Source of the DNA: Prunella strophiata
Taxonomy: Eukaryota; Chordata; Aves; Passeriformes; Prunellidae
Direction of reading: 5' to 3'
Assembly: GCA_036583965.1 (NCBI GenBank)
Contig: JAZBQD010000027.1
Span: 5,412,187 to 5,476,186 of the forward strand
Length of the DNA: 64,000 nucleotides
The notes under the pieces are model-generated. The model searched no databases and was not told the DNA's origin. It saw only the letters and a list, made by a program, of their open reading frames with translations. The position numbers and the translations under genes were made by a program. Positions 23,057-34,384 of the stretch are shown in pieces. Numbering within the stretch: the stretch's first letter is position 1; every line of letters begins with the position of its first letter.

Positions 23057-24685
23057 GGGAAGGGAAGGGAAGGGAAGGGAAGGGAAGGGAAGGGAAGGGA
23101 AGGAAGGGAAGGGAAGGAGGAAGGGAAGGGAAGGGAAGGGAAGGGAAGGGAAGGGAAGGGAAGGGAAGGAAGGGAAGGGAAGGGAAGGGAAGGGAAGGGA
23201 AGGAAGGGAAGGGAGGGAAGGGAAGGGAAGGGAGGGAAGGGAAGGGAGGGAAGGGAAGGGAAGGAAGGAAGGGAAGGGAAGGAAGGGAAGGAAGGGAAGG
23301 AAGGGAAGGGAAGGGAAGGGAAGGAAGGGAAGGAAGGGAAGGGAAGGAAGGGAAGGAAGGGAAGGGAAGGGAAGGGAAGGAAGGGAAGGAAGGGAAGGGA
23401 AGGGAAGGGAAGGAAGGGAAGGAAGGGAAGGGAAGGAAGGGAAGGGAAGGGAGGGAAGGGAAGGGAGGGAAGGGAAGGGAGGGAAGGGAAGGGAAGGAAG
23501 GGAAGGGAAGGAAGGGAAGGAAGGGAAGGAAGGGAAGGGAAGGGAAGGAAGGAAGGGAAGGAAGGGAAGGAAGGGAAGGGAAGGGAAGGGAAGGGAAGGA
23601 AGGAAGGGAAGGAAGGAAGGGAAGGAAGGGAAGGAAGGGAAGGAAGGGAAGGAAGGGAAGGGAAGGAAGGAAGGGAAGGGAAGGAAGGGAAGGAAGGAAG
23701 GGAAGGAAGGGAAGGAAGGGAAGGGAAGGAAGGGAAGGAAGGGAAGGAAGGGAAGGAAGGGAAGGAAGGGAAGGAAGGGAAGGAAGGGAAGGAAGGGAAG
23801 GAAGGGAAGGGAAGGAAGGGAAGGAAGGGAAGGAAGGGAAGGAAGGGAAGGAAGGGAAGGAAGGGAAGGAAGGGAAGGAAGGGAAGGGAAGGAAGGGAAG
23901 GGAAGGGAAGGAAGGAAGGGAAGGAAGGGAAGGAAGGGAAGGAAGGGAAGGAAGGGAAGGGAAGGAAGGGAAGGGAAGGAAGGGAAGGGAAGGAAGGGAA
24001 GGAAGGGAAGGAAGGAAGGGAAGGAAGGGAAGGAAGGGAAGGAAGGGAAGGAAGGGAAGGAAGGGAAGGAAGGGAAGGGAAGGGAGGGAAGGGAAGGGAA
24101 GGAAGGGAAGGGAAGGAAGGGAAGGGAAGGGAAGGGAAGGGAAGGGAAGGAAGGGAAGGAAGGGAAGGAAGGGAAGGAAGGGAAGGGAAGGAAGGGAAGG
24201 AAGGGAAGGAAGGGAAGGAAGGGAAGGAAGGGAAGGAAGGGAAGGAAGGGAAGGAAGGAAGGGAAGGGAAGGGAAGGGAAGGAAGGGAAGGAAGGGAAGG
24301 GAAGGAAGGGAAGGGAAGGAAGGGAAGGAAGGAAGGGAAGGGAAGGGAAGGAAGGGAAGGGAAGGGAGGGAAGGGAAGGGAGGGAAGGGAAGGGAGGGAA
24401 GGGAAGGGAAGGGAGGGAAGGGAAGGGAAGGGAAGGGAAGGGAAGGGAAGGGAAGGGAAGGAAGGGAAGGAAGGGAAGGAAGGGAAGGAAGGGAAGGGAA
24501 GGGAAGGAAGGGAAGGAAGGGAAGGGAAGGAAGGGAAGGAAGGGAAGGGAAGGAAGGGAAGGAAGGGAAGGGAAGGGAAGGAAGGGAAGGAAGGGAAGGA
24601 AGGGAAGGGAAGGGAAGGGAAGGAAGGAAGGGAAGGAAGGGAAGGAAGGGAAGGAAGGGAAGGGAAGGAAGGGAAGGGAAGGAAG
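23057..24685 (+). repeat. 1.63-kb pure-purine GGGAA/GGAA microsatellite array
   Basis: Every base on the plus strand across about 1629 bp is G or A. The array is built of GGGAA and GGAA words with occasional GGGA. Three textures alternate: nearly pure GGGAA at the left edge and in short blocks; a 9-mer GGGAAGGAA that dominates at about 23740-23880, 24000-24075 and 24180-24255; and a GGGAGGGAAGGGAA pattern at about 23200-23250, 23440-23490 and 24360-24420. Polypurine DNA of this kind can form triplex (H-DNA) or G-quadruplex structures. The long Gly/Lys/Glu/Arg frames through it are artefacts. Confidence 0.98.
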
Positions 24686-26732
24686 TGCTGTCTTAAGGTT
24701 TATTAGGATTCTTTTAACATATGATGTTTATCATCCTGTTTTCCCCAGATAATGAATCTGAAGATGCTGATCTGGAGCACGCTGCTTTTCACTATTATAG
24801 TAAACTTCCTCACATATTTAATATAAGATTTATCTTCCAATATTTAATGGAATGAAAGCACTAACATGAATACAAGTAATAAAGTGAATGAATACATTCA
24901 CATAAAGATGAGTGTTCCTGAATAAAGTGTGTATCTACAAAGCATATTGAAATTGCATATTAACAATATTTATATTTTATTTTAGCATTCTTTACCTCAT
25001 AACTCATACAAAACCAAACCAGTCTGGTATTTTTGAGCATACTGTATTCTTAAATTTGAAGTGTTAATGATAATGACTCTTATTTGCAGTTGGCAGAAAT
25101 GTTCACAGAATATTTACTGTCAGGCATCCAAAGGTTTCCTGCTCTTTAATAGAAAATCTATACATGCCTGTACTGTACAAACCTGTACTGCATTTTAAAT
25201 TATTAACCAGAGACAGAAGAGTAGATGTAATATATGCACCAATTAGACACAATATCTATCTTTTACAAAGGTACAGGTTAAGAAAAATAATTTTGTTAAT
25301 GAATGAATAAGACATCATAACTAAAATAAAATATTTGTGTCCATTCTTAATTCAGACAAGCCTCAGTCAGTACACAGATCTTAATCTTCACTTTTCCCAA
25401 GTGTTTGTTAAGTGTTACCCTTTAGAAACAAATTGTTAAAAAGCAAATAAAAATATCATTATCTGTAGGAAATCTTACCTGAGTTTCACTTTCTGTAAAA
25501 AATAGAGATTATCATGAATATTTGTGTTGCAGTAGTAAATAAAGTGTAATGTGGATCTTTAAGGGAAAATAATTAGGCAGCCATCCTCTCAAAATTACAT
25601 ATTTTTGTGTTGATTTATTGGCCACATTATCATGACATTGATCTATCCAGCAGTCCTGTAATACAAAATGGTGAATTGGTGAATATTATAGATTTTTAAT
25701 GCCTTGATAATAAGTCTGGGAAAGGAAGATGAACTATCTTCATTATCTCAGTAAGAGAAGCTTTCCCATTTTTACAGCATACTTCCACCCAGCACTCAGA
25801 CCTGGAGAATAAAAATAAATGTTTGACGTGAGATTTCAGGAATGCCTTGTACTGTTGTATTAATATTTTCATATATTTATTAGCAATAAAAAACCTTAAA
25901 TATTTTAGGATTGTGTTCAGCTTTGCCACAGATGTCTTCACAGCAGTGACATTACAGGTAGCCTCTGTTCAACTAATGGATCTGTTCCATGTGTGGTTTC
26001 CAAGTGCCTGAGCTCCTGCTGTTGGTTTTTCATACATACATTATATGCTTTTAAATTTCATTCCATTTCTGTTATTCCAGTTGTCACAGTATCTATTTCT
26101 TTCCTGTTTGAGCCTTTAATCCTCTTCTGGGTTAGTAATATCTCTCAGTGTTTGCTTTCTGCAGAATTTCATTAGCATACTTTTTTATGGCAGTCATTAC
26201 TGCAAATATTAAATAAGGCAGATTCCAGTATTGATCTTGCCAGAATTACAATAATATCCTCCCCTGAGAAAACAATTCCTCTTCCAGCACAACCAAGGGC
26301 TTTTCCTGCTTTAGCATTTTATTCACAACTTTCTTTGCAGAGGCCTGATAAATCTTATCTGCATCACTTTCTGCTGATTAAAGCAATGGTTTTAGTCAAC
26401 AGAAATTCATTCACTCAACCTGCTTCACCTTTGGTAAACTTTAGCATTTTGTCCCATTTTCCACTTTTTTTCTACTCACATGGATGTTTTTTTTAAAGGA
26501 AAAACCTTCCAGATTCTTGAATATTGTTGAGGTCACTCTAATGTCTTCTGGTTATACATTTTTCCCCTTTCTGAAATCCTGGCAAGAGGTTTGCTTTTCA
26601 GCAGTGCTCTGCTACCAGTCAGCAGCTTTATTAAAAATTCTTGCTGCTGGACATGCAATTTAATGTGCCAGTTCTTTCAGAACCCAGGGACAGAGATTAT
26701 CCTGTCCTTCCCAATTTCAGTGCTTCTAAGCC

Positions 26733-26757
26733 TTTTTTTTTTTTTTTTTTTTTTTTT
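26733..26757 (+). repeat. Poly(T) tract, 25 bp
   Basis: An uninterrupted T run in the gene-poor region. On the other strand it would be an A tail, but no element body is recognised next to it. Confidence 0.95.
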
Positions 26758-28241
26758 AACCTCACATATAATAATTTCCATTTCGATATCCACATTTACA
26801 TTTGCATGTTACATTTACATGTTACATTCTTTGTGGATAGTTTTATCTTTAATTGCAAAGTCCCTGACAAAGAAATTCTTGCTAGGATTCATTTTCATAA
26901 TAAAGGTTCGTTGATAAATTACAGTTCTATGTGAATTATTAGGGCTTTGCCAAAATAAATTAAAACCCCATAGTTTTGGGGTTTGTGGGGTTTTTTTACG
27001 ACCAACTTGATATATAAACTTTACTGTGAAAAGAAAGAAACAGTTACACATCCATGCATGTAATAGTTCTGTGGCAATGTCACTACTATCAGACCGTGCC
27101 CTGTTTAGAACACAAATACATCTGAAAATAACTTGATTTGTGAAGTGCAAATGGCAGAACTGAACAGGAAACACTGCAATTAAATGACTTGCAGGGATAG
27201 GGAATTAATTCTGTTGTCAGAGTATTTAATTCAGGAGCCTGCACTGCCTCCCTCCGAGCTCCACAGGACACAGTATGGTTTTTTGGGAATTACAAAACTT
27301 CACAGATATCCAAACTTTACTTACTCTATACTTAATAACAGGGAAATAAGGAGAAATTGCAAGACTGTGTACCTGGCAGAAAACTACACACAGGTTTCAA
27401 AGTTATTCATTTTCTTGGTCTGAACTCTGGGCAATTGTAGATGAAAAATGACAAATCCAGCAAAGCTAAGTGTCTTCTTCTACACTGGTTTCCATGATGA
27501 CAGTGGGGTTTACTGGGGGAAAAGCATGAGAGCAAAATGATGAAGAACAGAGTATGTGGTGAAGGAAGACAGACTGAAAATGGAGTAAATTAAAATAATT
27601 TAGAAAGAAAAAGTGCATCTGAGAAAAAAAGTGGAAGAGAGGTCAGAAAAAAAAAATGGAGGCTATTTACAGAATGAAGTGAAAATGAGATATTGTGCTC
27701 AGGGTTTTCAGCCTGATTTAGATCAGTACTACAGTAGATGACTAATAGAAATAAAATTTATGTAGGAACCTGCAGGAGGAGTGAATCTATATTTTTTATT
27801 TCTTTAGGCTCATAAGAAGACTTCCAGAATATAGGAATATATTGTTAATTAAATACATAAAAATAAATGAAAAAAAGGACAATAGACTTGTTACTTAGAA
27901 AGAGCTCCCCTGTCTAGCTGGCAATCAGCAATTAAATAATATAATGAAATATTATAAATTTATTTTTATAGAAATAAATCTATAATATAACAGTTCTGGT
28001 GCTGTGGATATGCAGTTTAGTCAGTGTTAAACCAGAAGAAAGGAGAAACTGGTTGATATCCATCTCTTTTCAGTAAAGACTATTGAAAGCAAAAATGATT
28101 AAAGACAAAATCTGACCTTATGTATGATCATTTTAGACTGACATAATACAGAAGAGTCAGCTCTTACTTCTCAGTAGAGTAAAAAAAAGCTCTACTAAAT
28201 TTAATGAAATTGCACTAAATTCATACCAGTACCATCAAGAG

Positions 28242-28312
28242 AAAAAAAAAAAAAAAAAAAAAAAACCAAAACAAAAACCCAAACCCACAACAAAACCAAA
28301 AACCAAACCAAA
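28242..28312 (+). repeat. Poly(A) followed by A/C-rich simple sequence
   Basis: 24 A, then about 45 bp of CCAAAAC/CAAACC-like words. It is a simple sequence that probably grew by slippage from the A run. Confidence 0.9.
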
Positions 28313-28854
28313 GCAACTGATGAAAGAATCATACCAGTGTGCATTTCCAGCAGGGCAGAGTCTGGCTCACAGATGTCTATGTGCAGGCAGACAGTGTTTG
28401 TATGTAATACATGTACAGACAGATAGGCATAAATAGTGACTGCTAAAAGCATCATTTCTGAGAAGACTTAAAAGAACAGTTTCAGGATATGATCAGTTAT
28501 TTTTTTTTCCTAAACTTTGGTGCTTTACTAAATCTTTTCATGTACCAGAGTGACTTGACTGCAAAGACAAGGAGCATCCTCAACTGTGGCATTTTCCAAA
28601 AGAAAAAAAGGTTCTATGTAAACATGGAAGTTTGCCACAGATTATGTGGAAATTTTAGTCAAAATGCTGGGAAGGGAACCACAAGGGCAGTTGACCCCCC
28701 TAAATTCACCCCCTCAAACTCACCAGGGGCAAGCAGAGCTCCTGCAGTTCATGTTGCAGCTTTGAGGCCTGGGTGCCCTCACTGCTGACTGTTCTTTGTG
28801 TCTGCACAATGGAAGCCTGGATCCAACACACGCAGGGTTCCGTTTCAAGAACGT

Positions 28855-29460
28855 GGCGCTGCAGCAGCAGAAAGCTCTGCCTTGCTTTCCCTCACGGGGC
28901 CCTGCCCGCCCTGCAACGCGGCCGCCATTTTGCTGCGCAGAGCGCTCTCCCCTCACGGCCTGCAGCCTCTCTGGGTGCAGGGCTGGTGTGCACCTCAGGA
29001 CAAGGCAAGGGACATCTTTATGAAAGTTTTCTTGTTCCTGTGCATGTTGGAGTCCCTGCACACCTGTCAGCCCAGGTGCCTCAGCAGGACCCTCCCTGCA
29101 CCTCAGGAGGGGCTGAGGTGGGAAAAAGAATGTGGTTCACCTCAGGCGAAAAATGGAGCCCAGAGCTACTGTGGCTGTGTATGGCACCCCTAGAAGGGAA
29201 AAACACCCAGGAAGAGAGGAAGAAATAGGAAAAGAGACACAAAATATGGAGTAGCTAAAGTGGGTGTTGCATTCCTTCCACAAAGGAAGCATGAACCCAT
29301 CCTTCAAGGAGGTGCCACACTAGGGGAGGCACAACATGGCCCCTCAGGCAAGAGGAGCACTGCCACCAGCCTGGCAGATGGTGCAGGGCAGCAGTGCCCA
29401 GGAGGAGCAGGCCAGGCTGAGAGGATCCCAGCCCTCAGGGAAGAAGCCTGCCAAGGAAAA
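28855..29460 (+). promoter_or_regulatory. Possible promoter/first exon of a non-coding transcript
   Basis: Near 28915-28935 GCGGCCGCCATTTTG is a close match to the YY1 site (GCCGCCAT), lying in a small CpG cluster (28850-28960) within a CpG-poor desert. Downstream, a consensus donor AAAAG|GTAAGT sits at 29460/29461. The two together could mark a plus-strand first exon. The open frames in between show no family resemblance, so a non-coding RNA is more likely than a protein. This is inference. Confidence 0.25.
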
Positions 29461-31235
29461 GGTAAGTTTTTAAACTGAGCTGTTTCTTTCTTCTGGCTCT
29501 TCTGGCATTGTGAGGGTTCTTGGCTGCAGCCACCATCATGGCGCCTACTGTTTTTGTAGTACCTGGGCAACAGTATGTGGCTGCGGTGGCTCATTTGACA
29601 CAATTCAGGGGCAAAAATGAGAGGGGGAGAGGGACCCAGGCTAAACCTAGGTGGTTACATTCTCTTAAAAAATAAGTCTCCTGAAGCCCTCAGCTCCTCA
29701 GCCCTTCCTTGGGCAAGGAGGTTTCTTCAGCCTCTTTAGCACTGGCAGAGTTGTGTGCTGTGGTTATAAACTCTTTTGAGGATGAAAGGGCAGTGGCAGG
29801 AGGGCAGCAAGGGCTACCAGCCCCTGGCATCACTAGCCCTGCTCAGGAGCCTGGCACCAACAGCTTTATCCATGGCATTGCCAGGTCTTTTTTGCCAGCC
29901 AGGGCCCTCCCCGGTAGGAGCGGAAAACTTGAGACAAAATTTCTCTGTGTTGCGGGTGGATCTAGATAAAGAATCCATGGAATGGGTTGCAGGGGAGGTG
30001 GGTGCTTGTGCTTTCTCAACAGAGTGTTGTTTCTAGAAATTCAAACTGAACTAGACAGTTCTGTCAAGAAAATGTTAAAAGCTCCTGCTAGGTTTTATTC
30101 CTTCATGCCAGGCATTTATGTTTTCGTTTCTGTCACAGTGGCAGGTGGAATTTTTGTAGGGATAAAAGTGTTCTTGGCAAAGAATAATTAGCAGAATATT
30201 ATGGATTAGGTGGATGTTCCCTGTGCAAGGACAGAGCCAAAACAAAACTTGTGAGGAGAAAGAAAAGGCTGCAGTGACAACTTTGTCTTATTGTTGGTTG
30301 TATTCTCAGTGACCTATAAAATCAACAGAGCTTTTAGTGTTTATAGTGCATCAGGCATAAAAATAAAAAAAATTGTACGTGTAGAGTACATTTGGAGAGA
30401 ATGGAGTTGAAAGCAGTGCTTCAGGAAGTGCAGCCATGTCCAAAAGAAGCTGCTGTTCTGTGCATGCAAGGTCTGTGTACACGACCCTGGGTTGCAGAGT
30501 GCAGTACTTGTGCCCCAGGGCCCTTGGTCTGCTGGGTTCTTGAGACATGCTGAAAATCGTCTCATTAATGTCATTATTGATAGCAAAGGAAACGTACTTA
30601 AATTGCTTTTCAGAGAGGATAAAATACATAATTAAACATATTTCGGAATTCTTTTTAATTATATGGAGTCTATTTTCTTTATCTTTTACTTGAGCTCCTG
30701 AACATCTTTGTCTATCTAGGCAGACAATACATTTTTAATTAATAGCCAGTAAAGACCTCAGGATAGAAATAGAATCCTACAAAAAGATTTCTGTTGCGGT
30801 TTATTATATGAACAAATCTCCAAAGAAGACTTTTAATGTCCTAGTTTTTCTCTTTGAATATTCTTATTCCTCTGAGTAGAATCCAGCTTGGACAGAGGTT
30901 AGTGCACTTGATGCCTGGCTGGGTCATTTTGCTGTCAGGTGTAACTGCACTTGCCTGTAGCATTCTTTCTCTTTGTTGGAAAAATGGAGTATTTTTGACC
31001 CCACACATCCCCTTTTCTCTCTGTAGCCAGCAGGCTGTGTGCAGTGCTAGCACAGCCAGAGCATTTCCAGAGATTTTCCTGCAGTGGATTCCTCATAAAA
31101 CTCAGAGCTGATCAGGGCACCCCAGGCGATGGAGCAGAGCGTTGCTGCTGTCCATCTCTTCACTGTTACTGCAGTGATAAATATTCCTTTTGGGGCCACT
31201 CTCAACACAGGGAGCTGTGTTCAAGATGGCAGAAG

Positions 31236-31271
31236 ACTGAGTTCATTTGAGCATTTTGCTTCATTTGGGCA
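31236..31271 (+). repeat. 18-bp tandem duplication
   Basis: CATTTGAGCATTTTGCTT is followed by CATTTGGGCATTTTGCTG, with two differences. It is short and non-coding. Confidence 0.8.
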
Positions 31272-34200
31272 TTTTGCTGCAAGCAAATGAATTGATTGGA
31301 ACTTCTCTAATGAATGCAAGGTGCCACATCAGGGAAGTACAAGTCACATCTCATCCTTTCTCTAGAATAAAGAGACAATAAGATACATTTATTTCCAAAT
31401 CTCAGTATGCAGCCACTGCTCTGTCTCAATACAGTTAAAATCAAAATGTTTACTCCTTCTCCCTTGTTTCCAATGTTTGGAATTTCGTATGTAGTCTATT
31501 TCCAAATGCCATGTTATGGTTCATATAGGTTTAATTTTCCTTAGATTTTTCTTAGTCTCTCTGTAACAATCTGGTATAACTTATTTGATAAAACAATTTA
31601 GTTCTTTTTAAAAGAGAGCTCACATTAAACCTGTTTTGATTGCTTTTCATGCTGAATACCAAAGATGAAGTCTTGAGTGATTTCTATTTTCTAAAACAGA
31701 CTGCTGAATATCTTTTAAGAAAATGATAATGGACCAAAGAACAATGACTTTACTCAGATACATCTCATTGAGTCCTACTGAAGTGCAGGTGAAGCTGTCT
31801 GACTAAAATCTTATGCAAAGATACTTGGATTTCTACAGAGATCTATTTGTCTTCATTTTCTAAAGAAGCTTCAAAGTGTGGGACAGATATTAATTCACTT
31901 CTAATGTGCTCAGTCAATGCTTTCCTCAGACTTGGGGGGCAGGAGGAGTGTGGGGAGCAGGTGGGTGGGCTGTGCCTTCCTCCCCAGCCCCCGGGACCAA
32001 AACACACCAACACTGCCTGAGCGAGCTGCCCGTGTTTCCTGAAAAGCCTGGGAAGTAAGTGCCTGCACAGGGGTCACTGTGCCATTGGGCACGTGCTTTA
32101 GGGGACCCAGAGGGCTGAGATCCATGTGGGTACAGGATATATAGGATACACCTATAGCCTTACTGTGCGTCCCAGCAGCTCTCACGGGGGTTTATTCGTC
32201 CCTCCTTACAGTGGGATTACCCAGGTTTGAGCCAGAGCTCAGGTCTGAGGCTGTGGATGGTTCCTAACAACGTCGTGCCGCCTTCGGATCAGTAGATGGA
32301 GCTCCAAGATAAATCGTTCCAGCCCTGAAGCGTTGCAATCAATTAAATAGAACAGCTGTTAAGAGACCACAGTAATTACAAGGCTAAATGATATCCTTAA
32401 ATAATCACTTGGGATTTATACATCTTATTCCTTAAATCTTATCATACATACATGGAGGTTTGTTAGAGAGAAAAATAAAATTAATTCTGTGCTTCTCTGC
32501 CAGATCTCTCTGGTGTCTTTCCAAGTGTTTAGAAGACTGAATGATAGCCAAAGTCATACATGTACTCTTGGCTACAGTGCTTTTTCTTCAGCTGCCTACA
32601 GAAATCCAGTTTATAGAAACCTGCTTATGATAATGTGCTTTATTTTTAACCCTCTTAAATTCACTGCATTTTTCCTATATTATATGGACAAGTAGTACTG
32701 ACTTCTGTGGTTTTCCCACTTTACTGTGTTGGCCCTTAGTATCCCAAATTATAGTCTCTATTTAGTGCTATAGAAATTGTTCAAAAATCTGACCATCTAC
32801 TGCAGAGTAATTTTCATTATAATTAGTCTCTGACCTCTACCATTCACATGTATGCTAATTGTTCCCAATGTATTTAAATGCATTCCTTAAAACTTTGGGA
32901 AGAGGAGACTGTTGAGTTCCTGATAACAGAAGAAACGTCAACAGTAATCATTGCCACCTTGAACTGTGGTGTCTATACAGGATGCAGTTGTCCAACAGTA
33001 TTTTTGTTGTGACAGCAGTGAAAGATTAACTGTCAGGGCATGAAAAAAATGATCCTAAAGTTATTAATTACTGAGCATATGAGAGGAATGACAATTTGTT
33101 TTATGAGAATTTGAGCTTTGGTAAAATAATTGCAAGAGAGATAGAAACTAATTAGAACACAGCAGGAAGATTGTCATGCAGCTTCTTTCCAGGTAAGTGA
33201 AATTAGGAGGAGTTAGGAGGCAGTGAGAATGACACACACAGTGGAGATCAATGACAAATTAAGGATTGACTCTTGTCAGAAACCTGGATTAAGTCTGAAT
33301 TAATGTCTTGTTCACAACATGGGATGTGAGATGCTGCTGGTGTTGTCTTGTATTTGGCTCTCTGATAACCTCAGGCAGTACCAGTGAAGCCAGGGCTACT
33401 CTATATTAATTTATTGAGACTCTGTTTGCATCCTGTTAGTTAACTAAACATGTGTTTGCTTCTTCTGACATGTGAGAAATCCACAGAGAAGCATTAGCCA
33501 TATTATATATTAATGTAAAATGAAATTAATAGTGATGTGAAGTAATAGGCTGGGCTTTGAACTTTGGCTGCAATAGGGAAGATTTCTTGCTTTTCTTCCC
33601 ACTCAGAGGGATGGTAAACTTTCAGGCAGGTGATGGGAAGATGCTGGCATCCAGCATTGTGAAGCCTAGTAGCAGGAATTGCTGAGATGATGGATCACAC
33701 ACCCTGGGGACCTGTTTCCATTTCACTTAAATTCCTTCTGGTGATTTTGCCAAGGCTGCACCTCACACTGCAGTTTACCTTCCTGTTCCCTTGAGGGAAG
33801 TGAAACCCAGCGTGAGAAGAGCAGACTGACAGTGAAAATGATGGGACACAGATTTATTATGAGTATTTCTCAGAGAGGTCATTCATTAGAGTGCACAGCT
33901 GACAGTGAAAGTTGAGATAATGTTTCTTCCCATGGGAACAATGCCAAGCTGGAGAGGACAGAACCCCTCACTGAGCTCCCTGCTCTCCCCACGGCTGCAG
34001 GCCTCTGCTGCAGGTGTTTGTCCTGCTCTGAGTCTCTGCTGCAAAATGGCAGCGATTTAGGGGACCAGCTCCCCCCTTCCCCCCACCTTGGGCCATGCTG
34101 CAGAGTCGGTGCACATGAGCCATGTTTGCTGGAATTTAAGCTATGGTTGCTAAGTTTTGCTGTGGAAATTTTCTCTGAGGTTCTGCAGAGTTCACCTGCT

Positions 34201-34330
34201 GCGACCTCCTTGCAATAGTTATGGAAATGTTTGGCTGAGCTTGTGAGGATCTGTAAATCCTCAAGAGATCTTCATGCAGGATTTCCATTGATGCCACTTG
34301 CAGGTAACTTTCACCAAATCCTTGAGTATC

Positions 34331-34384
34331 AAAAAAAAAAAAAAAAACCACCAAAAAAACCCCCACAAAACAAAAAAAAAAAAA
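34331..34384 (+). repeat. A/C-rich simple sequence
   Basis: Alternating A runs and CC/CCCCC words, similar to the tract at 28.24 kb. Confidence 0.9.

Noticed and set aside
23010..24752. 580- and 553-residue Gly/Lys/Glu-rich proteins
   Set aside because: They are translations of a purine-only microsatellite, in which stops on the plus strand (TAA, TAG, TGA) cannot occur without T.
28773..29228. 151-codon plus-strand frame near the YY1-like site
   Set aside because: Overlapping frames are equally open and no domain is recognised; treated only as a possible non-coding exon region.
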